From the NCBI GenBank assembly GCA_003165465.1, contig PLUM01000114.1, forward strand, positions 13,697-62,462: a stretch of 48,766 nucleotides of DNA, read 5' to 3'. The stretch comes from Acidobacteriota bacterium (lineage in GTDB: Bacteria > Acidobacteriota > Terriglobia > Acidiferrales > UBA7541). Under the pieces are notes generated by a model. It was not told the DNA's origin, ran no database searches, and saw only the letters and a list, made by a program, of their open reading frames with translations. Made by a program: the position numbers and the translations under genes. Shown here one piece after another: positions 1-8,148 of this stretch. Every line of letters begins with the position of its first letter. Position 1 is the first letter of the stretch.

Positions 1-705
1 CAGTCCTGGGGAATTATGAGCGGCGCTGCCGAACCGGGTCGCGTTGCTCGCGCCATGGCTGCTGTGGATCAGCAGTTGGTGCGCCGCCCCGAGGGACTGA
101 TTCTTCTGTTCACACCAGCTTTTGACCACACGCCACGCGACCCGGGCTACATTAAGGGTTACGTGCCCGGTATTCGTGAGAATGGCGGCCAATACACCCA
201 TGCTGCCGCATGGACGGTCATTGCCTTTGCGGCGCTTGGCGATGGCGATAAGGCCTGCGAACTATTCAAGATGCTGAATCCAATTGCCCATACCTCTTCG
301 CGTGCGAACGTGCAGCGCTACAAAGTCGAGCCCTATGTTGTTGCGGGCGACGTCTATGCCGAGCCGCCCAACGTGGGGCGAGGCGGATGGACCTGGTATT
401 CGGGTTCAGCAGGCTGGCTGTATCGCGCTGGCCTGGAATCGATTCTCGGGTTCCGCGTCCGTGGCACGATGCTTTCCATCGATCCTTGCATCCCCCGAAC
501 CTGGCCCAGCTACTCCATTAATTTTCGGTATCATTCAGCCACCTATCAGATCCGGGTGGACAATCCGTCCGGCGTTTCTCGCGGCGTTGCTTCCGTCAGT
601 CTGGATGGCAAGGTGCTCGTCGGTCGCGCAAATATTCCACTTACCGCAAATATTCCACTTACTGATGATGGCGTCGCACATCAGGTTTTAGTCGTGCTGG
701 GCTAG
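1..705 (+). CDS. C-terminal end of a cyclic beta-1,2-glucan synthase-like protein (GH94 domain), partial
   Basis: The reading frame is open from the first base (it begins QSWGIMSGAAE), so the gene starts before the window. A start at the first ATG (16) would be artificial. The residues match the end of the GH94/glycosyltransferase-36 phosphorylase-like domain that closes NdvB/ChvB-type cyclic glucan synthases. Typical segments are YVPGIRENGGQYTHAA, the EPYVVAGDVY stretch, and GRGGWTWYSGSAGWLYR followed by a short beta-rich tail. In the full protein this domain controls glucan chain length before cyclisation at the inner membrane. The tail carries an in-frame 18-bp tandem duplication (NIPLTANIPLTDDG). 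A stand-alone cellobiose or chitobiose phosphorylase is possible but less likely. Nothing can be said about the N-terminal part. Confidence 0.85.
   Translation, partial: QSWGIMSGAAEPGRVARAMAAVDQQLVRRPEGLILLFTPAFDHTPRDPGYIKGYVPGIRENGGQYTHAAAWTVIAFAALGDGDKACELFKMLNPIAHTSSRANVQRYKVEPYVVAGDVYAEPPNVGRGGWTWYSGSAGWLYRAGLESILGFRVRGTMLSIDPCIPRTWPSYSINFRYHSATYQIRVDNPSGVSRGVASVSLDGKVLVGRANIPLTANIPLTDDGVAHQVLVVLG
628..663 (+). repeat. 18-bp tandem duplication inside the GH94 gene
   Basis: Two adjacent 18-base copies (628-645 and 646-663) differ only in the last base. They add six residues in frame (ANIPLT repeated) just before the conserved DDG near the protein's C-terminus. This looks like a recent slippage or duplication event. 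Confidence 0.85.
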
Positions 706-857
706 GGGGATGACATCTCAGAGGATCATCTCGCCCAAACCTCATAACAGGGAATTCGCATTCGCTTATCGTGCGTGACCACAATGACGTCGGCTTTGTG
801 CCCTGACCCAAATCACATGTGGGCGTTGTAACTGACTGCGCCGCAAAGGTCGCTTCG

Positions 858-878
858 CCGGGAAGCTTTTATTCCCGG
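858..878 (-). terminator. Hairpin just after the methyltransferase stop
   Basis: Perfect 7-bp arms CCGGGAA/TTCCCGG flank a 7-base loop and begin 6 bases beyond the stop codon of the minus-strand methyltransferase. There is no T-tract on the minus strand, so it is at best a weak intrinsic terminator. On the plus strand it is followed by TGTTTATC. Confidence 0.35.
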
Positions 879-884
879 TGTTTA

Positions 885-1619
885 TCACTGTCCAAGTTTT
901 TCGGCCCTCATGGCAACAAACGCCGCGCCAACTTGCCCCAAGAAAGAAAATGCGCGATCGTGTTCGCCAGCAACACGCGCCACAATCCCGGAAGGCGGAT
1001 AGTACACGCACCCGCGACTGGCGGTAACCTGGAACCCCGCATGCTGGAGCAATTCCCTCAGTTCCCCGATGGTCCAGAAGTGGGCTTCCCTCCACGTGGA
1101 GGAGCCTAGCCAACCTCGCACCCTTCGCAATAGCGCCCAAGAGCTGTATCTACCAAGCTCGCCGATAACAAATGACCCGCCCGGACGCAAGACACGTCGT
1201 ACCTCGCGCATGGCCTGCAAAGGTTCTCTGAGGAAGCAAAGAATAGTAACGGCGAGAACTATGTGGAATGTTTCCGATTCGTAGGGGAGCGATTCGGCAG
1301 GAGCTCGACGCCATTCAGCGGATGCACCAATGGCTAAGGCTCGGTGTCGAGCGGATTCAAGCATAGCTTCTGAAATGTCCACACCTGTTACATGGGCGCC
1401 CCTTTGGGAAGCTGCAATGGAATATGTGCCGTCGCCGCAACCGAGATCAACCAAGCGTTTGCCGCGCAGATCTCCAGCGAGTCGGAAAATAGCATCTTCT
1501 TCGATGTGCTCGGTAAGGGCACCGAGGGAGGATTCTCTCCAACGTGCGTATTCTTTTGGGTCAATCACATCGGGAGCTTCGCGATGAGCGGCGGTTGCCA
1601 TATGCTCCCGGTTCCCCAC
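885..1619 (-). CDS. Class I SAM-dependent methyltransferase
   Basis: A 244-residue protein with a Methyltransf_11/25-type Rossmann domain. Motif I is VDLGCGDGTYSI (about residues 56-67), the acidic end of strand 2 is VTGVDIS, and LRPGGSFVIGE matches the post-motif loop-strand. It probably methylates a small molecule or quinone-like substrate, but the specificity cannot be read. The start is a GTG at 1619 with AGGA about 6 bases upstream. An internal ATG at 1601 is the alternative. It lies upstream of and divergent from nothing obvious, with the DUF2892 gene 26 bases away on the same strand, so the two could share a transcript. Confidence 0.85.
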   Translation of the reverse strand: MGNREHMATAAHREAPDVIDPKEYARWRESSLGALTEHIEEDAIFRLAGDLRGKRLVDLGCGDGTYSIAASQRGAHVTGVDISEAMLESARHRALAIGASAEWRRAPAESLPYESETFHIVLAVTILCFLREPLQAMREVRRVLRPGGSFVIGELGRYSSWALLRRVRGWLGSSTWREAHFWTIGELRELLQHAGFQVTASRGCVYYPPSGIVARVAGEHDRAFSFLGQVGAAFVAMRAEKLGQ

Positions 1620-1645
1620 AATTGTCCTGGCTGGGTAATGTTTCC

Positions 1646-1876
1646 TTACTGTCCGGAGTCGCCAGCTTTAGCATGCTTCCTTGCGCAGGTATTGATACCG
1701 AAGATCGCCCACGCCGGGCAAAAGCCAATTAGCCCCGTAACCAAGGCGATGCCACCCAACGCATAGGCTAGTATCGCCAGAGCACCTGTGAGAACGTGAA
1801 AGAACGCGACGCCAAGTAACGCTAAACCAAGAAGAATCCGAACCACGCGTTCAATACCGCCAACATTGCTTGACAT
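1646..1876 (-). CDS. DUF2892 (YgaP-like) small inner-membrane protein
   Basis: A 76-residue protein with the DUF2892 pattern: N-terminal NVGGIERVVRILLGLALL, two hydrophobic helices (about 11-30 and 34-55), and the GLIGFCPAWAIFGI motif with a conserved Cys. The second Cys (NTC) and a charged tail follow. Family members sit in the inner membrane, sometimes fused to rhodanese domains; the function is unknown. A GGAGAAGA ribosome-binding site precedes the ATG. It is co-directional with the downstream methyltransferase. Confidence 0.85.
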   Translation of the reverse strand: MSSNVGGIERVVRILLGLALLGVAFFHVLTGALAILAYALGGIALVTGLIGFCPAWAIFGINTCARKHAKAGDSGQ

Positions 1877-2281
1877 TGACTCTTCTCCGTCTTTTCATCC
1901 GGAAGGATGATCGGTTTTGGTCGAGATGCCATCCCCCGTATCAATATGTTTATCCGGATCGAGCTATCCGAATCTGTGCGCTACATCACACCCCGGCGTG
2001 AAGGATGTCATATCGGCGCCCGCCGTTACGGCTACATCGCGCAATTGCGCTGTCCGTTGGAGGCGCGGCATAAGACCGCCGTCATTAACCGAGCGATTAT
2101 GGAACGAAAAACGTTTGAAGAGTACGCCGTTTGAACGAAGCCGCTGCGGGCAGTAATACGGGCGATCGGGTCAATGATTGATGAATCTGGCCACTTATGG
2201 ACGCGCCGATGAGAACCCTATGAATTGTGGCGACCAATGCCCAGGCCGACTCTCTCACGCCGAGTCGTTTGACTGTCGTCA
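1877..2281. other. Non-coding or unassigned stretch
   Basis: Only short overlapping open frames are present on both strands (for example 1907-2134 plus and 2097-2282 minus). None shows a recognisable domain or a convincing ribosome-binding site combined with a protein-like sequence. It may hold a gene relic; I see no RNA gene. Confidence 0.4.
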
Positions 2282-2581
2282 TTAATTGCGGCGGTTGACG
2301 TCTTTAGTTTGTGTGACGGTAACCTCAACGCGCGCACCCTTTTTGAGCCTCACATCATCGCCATGTTCGTCAGTTAACGTATTTTCAATACGGAGATCTC
2401 GATGCCCGTGGTCCGCCCCGTCAACAACAATCTGTGCCTTTTCCGGTCGGCTCGGACGTGGAGACGGGATGATTTTCTCGACGGTCCCGGGCATCGTGGC
2501 ACTTGGCTGTTCTGAAATTCGCGCACTATCTAAATTGAGTTCCGATATTCTTGCCGATCTGGCCATGCGCGGCTTTGCCAT
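2282..2581 (-). CDS. Small conserved-type basic/acidic hypothetical protein
   Basis: I start this 99-residue product at the ATG at 2581 (MAKPRMARSARISEL) because AGGAAGG lies directly upstream. Longer starts at 2644 and 2692 lack a site. The second half (MPGTVEKIIPSPRPSRPEKA, then a DGADHGHRDLRIENTLTDEHG-type stretch ending in KKGARVEVTVT) is regular and beta-rich. It resembles short hypothetical proteins I associate with soil bacteria. No signal peptide or membrane segment. Function unknown; a small stress or DNA-associated protein is a guess from the stress-gene surroundings. Confidence 0.6.
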   Translation of the reverse strand: MAKPRMARSARISELNLDSARISEQPSATMPGTVEKIIPSPRPSRPEKAQIVVDGADHGHRDLRIENTLTDEHGDDVRLKKGARVEVTVTQTKDVNRRN

Positions 2582-2924
2582 TTCCTTCCTGACGCTGGCA
2601 TGTGTCGCGGTGCCGGATCCTTTCTTGGTTTTCTTATGCAGCATAAATCTATGATGACATCGAAATGTAAGCCATGCAGTCCCATTTCGCACAGTTGCGA
2701 AATGCGTGTAATTTGACGGGCGCGGTCAGGAACGGAGCGGCTCATGAAACGCATAAACCAGATGTTTTCTCTCCTTGGTGGTTTCTCTTCACGAGCCAGC
2801 CTGGGTGGCAAACGAAACGCGAATGTGTGCCGAAGTGAACAGATATCCATCTTCGCCTCTTTTATGATGTTATTTAGAGAGGAAATAAGAAGAACCAGAT
2901 TCCTCTGAGGAGTGAGGTAGAGAC

Positions 2925-3008
2925 ATGCAAACCATCTTGGTCGTTCTTCTCGTTGTATTTTTGCTCGGCGGCGGGGGCTGGGGATACTCTCGATATCGCA
3001 GGAACTAA
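2925..3008 (+). CDS. 27-residue single-span membrane microprotein
   Basis: A very short gene encoding a hydrophobic helix (MQTILVVLLVVFLLGGGGWG) and a tyrosine/arginine-rich end, YSRYRRN. GAGG-type ribosome-binding sequences precede the ATG (GAGGAGTGAGGTAGAGAC). The pattern of hydrophobic helix, GGGGWGYSR and basic tail recurs in short proteins I recall from Acidobacteria and Proteobacteria, which supports a real gene. It is probably an inner-membrane microprotein in the stress cluster with CsbD and the lmo0937-like protein. Function unknown. Confidence 0.6.
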   Translation: MQTILVVLLVVFLLGGGGWGYSRYRRN

Positions 3009-3164
3009 CTCCTCCTGGGCGTCAAGACGCGATCGCGAGTGAGCGACTCTTAAACTTAGTCGTGGAGCGCGAGATTTGCGGAGCATGCAAGTTGTGCGTA
3101 CGGTGAAACCGAAGGGCATTTAGCCGCGCATCAGAATTCAAATATTTTCAAAGGAGGCAATAAG

Positions 3165-3344
3165 ATGAAGGCAAGTACTAAGGATGAGGTAGCGGGCAAG
3201 ATTCACGAGGTGAAAGGTAAAGTTAAACAAAATGTTGGAAGAGCGATCAACAATCCCGATTTGGAAACCGAAGGCCAGGTCGAAAAGATAGGCGGGAAAG
3301 TCCAAAAGAAAATCGGCCAAGTGGAGAAAGTCCTCGAAAAATAG
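3165..3344 (+). CDS. CsbD-like stress protein
   Basis: A 59-residue, highly charged protein with the CsbD/YjbJ pattern: MKASTKDEVAGKIHEVKGKV followed by two more helical repeats (LETEGQVEKIGGKVQKKIGQ). An AAGGAGG ribosome-binding site sits 8 bases before the ATG. CsbD proteins are general-stress induced (sigmaB in Bacillus, RpoS in E. coli) with no known biochemical activity. The length is normal for the family. A hairpin with a short T-rich tail follows the stop. Confidence 0.9.
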   Translation: MKASTKDEVAGKIHEVKGKVKQNVGRAINNPDLETEGQVEKIGGKVQKKIGQVEKVLEK

Positions 3345-3348
3345 TGGA

Positions 3349-3380
3349 GACGGCTTAGCTTGGCGCAACTCGAAGCCGTT
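3349..3380 (+). terminator. Possible terminator after csbD-like gene
   Basis: 7-bp arms ACGGCTT (3350-3356) and AAGCCGT (3373-3379) enclose a 16-base loop. TTTC then AAATATCTT follow. The position right after the stop codon fits a weak rho-independent terminator. Confidence 0.35.
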
Positions 3381-3410
3381 TCAAATATCTTAGCCCCTAA
3401 AAGGAGAAAC

Positions 3411-3539
3411 ATGAAAAGGGTCGGAATGTTGGTAACCCTTCTCACGCCTTCAATGGGGTTGGAGCCTGCTCTGGTGGCGAATTTATTTTGTCCAGGGCCG
3501 GAGGATGCAAAAGCCGGCGTTCCAAATCGGAAATTCTAA
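3411..3539 (+). CDS. Possible 42-residue secreted or remnant peptide
   Basis: An AAAAGGAGAAAC ribosome-binding site lies directly before an ATG opening a 42-codon frame (MKRVGMLVTLLTPSMGLEPA..., ending PNRKF). The start region looks like a signal sequence (basic start, hydrophobic core), but the rest is short and unrecognised. It could be the remnant of a longer exported protein; the good ribosome-binding site is the main support. Confidence 0.35.
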   Translation: MKRVGMLVTLLTPSMGLEPALVANLFCPGPEDAKAGVPNRKF

Positions 3540-3581
3540 CTAGATTCGATCAATCAACACGAAAGACGGAGGAAGAGTCTT

Positions 3582-3875
3582 ATGCGAGTGCGAATGAATT
3601 TAAGGCAATGTGTCTGGGTTCTGGCGGTGGCGCTGAGTGCTGGAATCACCGGAGGCACGGTACGGGCTGCGGCATCTCCGTCATCACAGGACCAGGGTCA
3701 CGACCAGGATTACTCGAAAAACAAAAACTACCAGGTAGGAATGCGTGATGGCAAGGGTGACAAAGCACATAACAAGGACCACTCCAAGAAGAGGAACTTC
3801 AAGAAAGACGAAGACCAGAAAGCTTACGAGTCTGGCTACCAGCAGGGTCACCAGGGCGATCAACATGGTCATTGA
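3582..3875 (+). CDS. Small secreted hydrophilic protein rich in His, Asp, Lys, Gln
   Basis: A 97-residue protein with a signal peptide: MRVRMNLRQ basic start, hydrophobic core VWVLAVALSAGITGG, cleavage likely after VRAAA. The mature part is very hydrophilic (SKNKNYQVGMRDGKGDKAHN) and ends in a Gln/His/Gly stretch (ESGYQQGHQGDQHGH). The His-rich end could bind metal, which is inference only. GGAGGAAG precedes the start. No enzyme domain is seen. It sits among small stress-type genes. Confidence 0.6.
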   Translation: MRVRMNLRQCVWVLAVALSAGITGGTVRAAASPSSQDQGHDQDYSKNKNYQVGMRDGKGDKAHNKDHSKKRNFKKDEDQKAYESGYQQGHQGDQHGH

Positions 3876-4368
3876 TGGTCAACACTAGAAATAACATACT
3901 GGGCTTCTTGCCATAGAGTACGCAGAGCACTGGTAGGCTTTGTCGGTGCTGATCACCCGCAGAGGGCGGGCCAATCGCTGTGGAAAGCCTTTCTTCCACC
4001 CTGACGTTGACTGGGGCCACAGCGCTTAGGAATCGGCTTACTTCCAGCAGTGGCGCGAGTGTGTTCTGCTGAAACCGCTGCAAATCAACAAGCCCCGTCT
4101 AACCCTGGTCCGGCATGGCTGATGGGCTAATGCCCCGGGCCATCTGAGCCGGATTTGGCGGGATCTGACTCAACGCGTAGGCACCTCACATCCGGCGTGT
4201 CAGGAATGTCACCGAAGTTGACAGGATAAAGAATTACAAACGGAGCGTTGGCAGGCGGGGTGCTGGACTGACCAAATGTCCCCCGGATGTTTCCAGTCAT
4301 AATGTGGCACCCTGTGGTGTTGGGACAGAGGACAAGAAAGCTCGAATCAGTTTTGAAAGGAGAAACTC
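3876..4368. other. Long intergenic stretch
   Basis: No convincing gene is visible. A minus-strand frame (3799-4083) overlaps the secreted-protein gene and looks like chance coding. A TTGACA at about 4218 could be a -35 element, but I cannot pair it with a good -10. A sigma54-like string occurs at 4249-4264 without the paired upstream sites seen elsewhere in the window. Confidence 0.3.
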
Positions 4369-4518
4369 ATGCTTTGGACAATTTTCGTGATCTTGCTAGT
4401 GCTGTGGGTGTTGGGACTGATCACTTCCTACACCATGGGTGGGTTCATCCACATCCTGTTGGTATTGGCCATCGTTGTTCTTGTAATAAGGCTCGTCCAA
4501 GGCCGAAGCGTTGTCTAA
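4369..4518 (+). CDS. lmo0937-family small membrane protein
   Basis: A 49-residue protein with two hydrophobic segments: MLWTIFVILLVLWVLGLITS, then a GGFIHILLVLAIVVLVI helix, and a basic tail RLVQGRSVV. This is the typical full length and pattern of the lmo0937 family of tiny membrane proteins, often seen near general-stress genes. AAAGGAGAAACTC gives a strong ribosome-binding site. The universal stress protein gene begins 25 bases after its stop, so the two are probably cotranscribed. Confidence 0.85.
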   Translation: MLWTIFVILLVLWVLGLITSYTMGGFIHILLVLAIVVLVIRLVQGRSVV

Positions 4519-4543
4519 TTGAGGCGGAGGTAAGCGACCCCGA

Positions 4544-5023
4544 ATGAAGAGCATAAAACTTCTCGTTGTTGTGGATGAATCTCCAGCGACCCGAAAGGCA
4601 TTGCAATATGTGGCGCAGATGGCCGCAGGGCGACCGAATGTCCGAGTTAGCTTGGGGCATGCCCTCCCGTCACCTCCTCCCGAACTGGTCGAGTTCAGAG
4701 GCCCAGAGAAGGGCCGCCTCCGAGCCTATAAGTCCCGGTGGATTTCCGCAGATGCGAAAACGGAACAGCGCGCCTTGGACCGCGCTAATGCAGTTCTACG
4801 TCAGGGTGGAATAGCCCGCGCAGCAGTCGAGGCCCATTTTTGCTATCTTGTGGATGGGAGCCGAGCGACCCAGGAAATCTTGAAGCTCGCACAAATGCGA
4901 AAGTGCGACACCGTAGTCATTGGAAGAAAGTCGCTCTCGTGGCTAGGAGAACTCATTCATGGAGACCCTGCGGAGGAACTTGTTCGCCAGGGCAAAGGTT
5001 TCACGATCTGGGTCGTCGAATGA
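4544..5023 (+). CDS. Universal stress protein (UspA-like)
   Basis: A single-domain 159-residue Usp. It opens with the beta-1 strand and loop KLLVVVDESPATRKAL and has the C-terminal pattern DTVVIGRKSLSWLGELIHG ending with FTIWVVE. The usual ATP-binding motif G-x2-G-x9-G-[S/T] is only partly preserved (GRKSLSWLGELIHGDPAEEL), so ATP binding is uncertain. GGAGG lies 12 bases before the ATG. The gene follows the lmo0937-like gene closely and precedes a proton-pumping ATPase, consistent with a stress or pH-homeostasis cluster. Confidence 0.85.
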   Translation: MKSIKLLVVVDESPATRKALQYVAQMAAGRPNVRVSLGHALPSPPPELVEFRGPEKGRLRAYKSRWISADAKTEQRALDRANAVLRQGGIARAAVEAHFCYLVDGSRATQEILKLAQMRKCDTVVIGRKSLSWLGELIHGDPAEELVRQGKGFTIWVVE

Positions 5024-5235
5024 AGCCTTGCAATTCTCCCAATTCTTTTTCGAGAGAGAATCCAGGAGAACCGACAAGAGAAAGCGAATTACTACCACTC
5101 ATCGCTCGTGGCGTCTTCTCGATCTCGAAATGGATAAAACTTTACAAACATACATCGGCACCAACCTCCTGCTAGCCCCAATGCCAAGACACGCATCAAT
5201 AGACTCACCCTGACCGGCGACTACCCATTGAGGCT

Positions 5236-7590
5236 ATGCAGCGAGAGCACGAACCAATGAGTAGCACGGCCCCCGATTCCGTGACCGGATTGACGAGCGA
5301 CGAGGCTCAGCGCCGCCTTGCGGCCAACGGAACGAATGTTGTTCAGGATGTAGTCCAGAATCCGATCCATCAGGCTCTGAAAAAGTTATGGGCACCGGTT
5401 CCCTGGATGCTCGAAGCCACGATTGTGCTGGAGATCCTGGTTCACAAGCTGGATGAAGCCGTCATCATTAGTGTCTTGCTGCTGTTCAATTCCATCCTGA
5501 GTTTTGTGCAGGAAAATCAGTCGAATCGCGCTCTCGATCTCTTGCGCAAACGGCTCTCCGTGCAGGCGCGCGTGCTGCGCGACGGCCACTGGCAGCTCAT
5601 CCCGGCCGAACAACTTGTTTCCGGGGATGTGATTCATCTTCGCTTGGGGGATCTTGCCCCCGCGGACGTTCGCCTGTTCGACGGCGTTGTGGAGGCCGAT
5701 GAATCGGAACTGACCGGCGAGTCTTTGCCCATAGAGAAATCCGCAGGGGCGACCGCTTACGCCGGGTCGCGGATCAAACGAGGCGAAGCGAGCGGCGAGG
5801 TCACGGCAACAGGAAAGCATACGTACTTCGGCAAGACCGCCGAGTTGGTGAAAACGGCGAAGACAGCGAGCCACTTACAGGAAATCATCTTTGCCATTGT
5901 GAAGTATCTCGTCATTCTTGATGTCGTCCTCGTTGGCGCCCTGATCGTATACGCTGGCTTTGCACGCCTGCCCTGGTCGGAAGTCTTGCCGTTCGCTCTC
6001 ATCCTCTTGGTGGCCTCTGTGCCTGTCGCTTTGCCCGGAATGTTCACGGTAGCGACAGCACTGGGCGCTCTCGACATGTCCCATCACGCGGTGCTCGTGA
6101 CGCGCCTTTCCGCCATCGAGGAAGCGGCGGCGATGGATGTATTGTGCACGGACAAGACCGGAACGATTACTCAGAACCGACTTGCCGTGGCGCAGATTTA
6201 TCCGATCGGAGGCCGAAGCTCAGAAGAAGTGCTGCGCATGGCCGCTCTCGCCTCCGATGCAGCGACTCAGGATCCAATCGATCTGGCCGTTTTAGAGGCA
6301 GCGCAAGAGAAAAAGGTACTGAACGATATTCCGCGACGTATTCAATTTATCCCGTTCGACACGTCCACCAAACGTTCGGAAGCAATCTACGAGCAGCCGG
6401 CGGGCAAACTGCGCGTCATCAAGGGAGCGCCGGACGCGCTTATTTCTCTGGTTCGCAATGCAGGAAGTATTGCGGGCGAAGTCGAACGGCTCGCAGGGCG
6501 AGGAGCCCGAGTTCTCGCCGTCGCTGCCGGGACAGAAGACCCGCTGGAGCTTATCGGTCTCCTTGGACTTGAAGATCCCATTCGTGAAGACTCCGAAGCA
6601 CTTGTGAAAAATCTTAAGAGTCTCGGCGTGCGCGTCATTATGGTGACCGGAGATGGACCCGCGACCGCCCGTGCCGTCTCGCTGCAAGTGGGTATTGGCG
6701 ATCGAGTAGGCTCTGCCGAGAGTTTGCGCGATGGCGCTGCGGCAGCGACGGAACATTACGACGTCTTCGCGGGAGTTTTCCCAGAAGACAAGTTTCGTTT
6801 GGTTCAGGCGCTTCAGCGGCAGGGACACGTCGTCGGTATGACGGGTGACGGCGTGAATGACGCTCCTGCCTTGAAGCAGGCTGAAGCGGGCATCGCCGTT
6901 TCCACTGCGACCGATGTAGCCAAGGCCGCTGCCAGTATCGTTCTCACGGAGAGTGGCCTCATGGGCGTGCTCCGCGCCGTCGAAACCGGCCGCAGAATCT
7001 ATCAGCGGATGTTGACGTACACACTAAACAAAATCATCAAAACGATCGAAATCGGCGTCTTCCTCAGCGTTGGCGTGATTCTTACCGGCACGTTTGTGAT
7101 TACCCCTCTGCTCGTGGTTCTGCTCTTGTTCACCAACGATTTCGTCACCATGTCCATCGCTACCGACCGCGTGTCGTTTTCGCCGCGGCCAGACCGTTGG
7201 GACATCCGCACTCTGATGCTCACAGCCGGCGCGCTCGCCGGTTTAGTTCTGATTCTCTCATTCATCGTCTTTTTTGCCGGCAGAGACATCCTGCACTTAC
7301 CACTGCGGCAACTCCAGACCCTCGTTTTCCTCATGTTGGTCTTCACCGGCCAGGGCAACGTCTACCTCGTGCGCGAGCGCAATCGTCTCTGGCATTCGTT
7401 CCCTAGTCGCTGGCTGGTCTTGAGCTCGGCCACTGACATTGTTGTGGTCAGCCTGATGGCCACGAGCGGCATCCTGATGGCCCCCATTTCCTGGCCTCTG
7501 GTTGCTTCGTTGCTTGTCATCGTATTGGTGTTCCTGTTGGCAATCGACGGCCTGAAGGTTCACATCTTTCACCACTTTGGCGTGCGGTGA
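5236..7590 (+). CDS. P-type H+-transporting ATPase (PMA1-like, type IIIA)
   Basis: 784 residues, normal for bacterial type IIIA plasma-membrane H+-ATPases. An N-terminal cation-ATPase domain (LTSDEAQRRLAANGTN) is followed by the actuator motif TGES (about residue 160), the membrane motif PVALPG and the phosphorylation site CTDKTGTIT (Asp about 306). The KGAP nucleotide-binding motif, the hinge MTGDGVNDAPALK and C-terminal helices (NKIIKTIEIGVFLSVG, LLFTNDFVTMSIATD) complete it. It lacks the Cys-rich or His-rich ends of metal pumps. It should export protons at the cost of ATP. The start is uncertain: the ATG at 5257 (MSSTAPDS) is equally plausible, as neither has a strong ribosome-binding site. 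Confidence 0.9.
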   Translation: MQREHEPMSSTAPDSVTGLTSDEAQRRLAANGTNVVQDVVQNPIHQALKKLWAPVPWMLEATIVLEILVHKLDEAVIISVLLLFNSILSFVQENQSNRALDLLRKRLSVQARVLRDGHWQLIPAEQLVSGDVIHLRLGDLAPADVRLFDGVVEADESELTGESLPIEKSAGATAYAGSRIKRGEASGEVTATGKHTYFGKTAELVKTAKTASHLQEIIFAIVKYLVILDVVLVGALIVYAGFARLPWSEVLPFALILLVASVPVALPGMFTVATALGALDMSHHAVLVTRLSAIEEAAAMDVLCTDKTGTITQNRLAVAQIYPIGGRSSEEVLRMAALASDAATQDPIDLAVLEAAQEKKVLNDIPRRIQFIPFDTSTKRSEAIYEQPAGKLRVIKGAPDALISLVRNAGSIAGEVERLAGRGARVLAVAAGTEDPLELIGLLGLEDPIREDSEALVKNLKSLGVRVIMVTGDGPATARAVSLQVGIGDRVGSAESLRDGAAAATEHYDVFAGVFPEDKFRLVQALQRQGHVVGMTGDGVNDAPALKQAEAGIAVSTATDVAKAAASIVLTESGLMGVLRAVETGRRIYQRMLTYTLNKIIKTIEIGVFLSVGVILTGTFVITPLLVVLLLFTNDFVTMSIATDRVSFSPRPDRWDIRTLMLTAGALAGLVLILSFIVFFAGRDILHLPLRQLQTLVFLMLVFTGQGNVYLVRERNRLWHSFPSRWLVLSSATDIVVVSLMATSGILMAPISWPLVASLLVIVLVFLLAIDGLKVHIFHHFGVR

Positions 7591-7796
7591 GAGACACTAA
7601 GAAAAACAATACAGAATGAGAGTCGTGCTAACACCGTGATGAATGGCGCTGGAGAGGTCTCATGCCACCAGAACTGCCACCCCAGAGTCCTTGCACACCC
7701 GCCAGCCAGGAAGATTGCTTCCAGATGCGCCGTGACTCTGGCTCAACGAAAATGGAGTCGAATACAAAATCATCATAGTCTGAATTCCTATTCTTA

Positions 7797-7834
7797 AATG
7801 TTCGCTTTATTCGCGGACAATGTTCGCTTTATTC
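7797..7834 (+). promoter_or_regulatory. Paired upstream activator sites (direct repeats, 22-bp period)
   Basis: AATGTTCGCTTTATTC occurs twice (7797-7812 and 7819-7834), identical over 16 bases and offset by exactly 22 bp, about two helical turns. The proximal TGTTCG begins 107 bp before the sigma54 promoter at 7928, the usual place for an enhancer-binding protein. The same spacing recurs at 11823/11845 and at 24048/24026. Confidence 0.7.
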
Positions 7835-7927
7835 ACACTATTTTTGCTGTGGTGAACTCACATTTCGCAACTGCTTCTAAGTCTATGAAAATAATGCGCC
7901 TATCGGTGCCGCTAGTTCCCTTTGACA

Positions 7928-7943
7928 TGGCATTCGCATTGCT
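7928..7943 (+). promoter_or_regulatory. Sigma54 (-24/-12) promoter for the FecR/Gly-rich gene
   Basis: TGGCATTCGCATTGCT matches TGGCAC-N5-TTGCW with the GG and GC at the correct 10-base separation. It shares TGGCATT-N4-TTGCT with the two other promoters of this type in the window. Transcription would start near 7954. Confidence 0.75.
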
Positions 7944-8148
7944 TCTATAGAGTTGTTTGTCTGATCGCGGACGAGGCTCCTCCAATTGCGACGCAAAACT
8001 TTAGTCGTCCTTATATTTTCGGTCGCACCCCGCAGTGGCACTTGCCCGCAGGATGTTGAAACAGTTGTGTTAGCACCCTGGAAAGAAGATGCGATCAAGT
8101 TTGTCGAATTGAAGGAAACCCTTGCGGTAGCAAGAGAGGTAAAAAACT

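Larger units (their letters stand above)
7591..8148. other. Intergenic region carrying a sigma54 control region
   Basis: No gene was recognised. The right part holds two 16-base direct repeats (7797-7812, 7819-7834) and a -24/-12 promoter (7928-7943) for the FecR-type gene. The implied 5' leader is about 195 bases. A short frame starting near 7986 runs into the FecR gene in another frame and could be an upstream ORF, but it lacks support. Confidence 0.5.

Noticed and set aside
2806..2821. Weak sigma54-like string before the 27-residue gene
   Set aside because: The -12 half reads ACGCG and no activator sites are found upstream; within chance expectation.
3799..4083. 94-codon minus-strand frame overlapping the small secreted protein
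   Set aside because: It runs antisense through a gene with a clear signal peptide and ribosome-binding site, and shows no domain.
4249..4264. Sigma54-like string TGGCAGGCGGGGTGCT upstream of the lmo0937-like gene
   Set aside because: GG and GC spacing is correct, but the sequence differs from the TGGCATT-N4-TTGCT group and there are no paired YGTTCG sites about 110 bp upstream.
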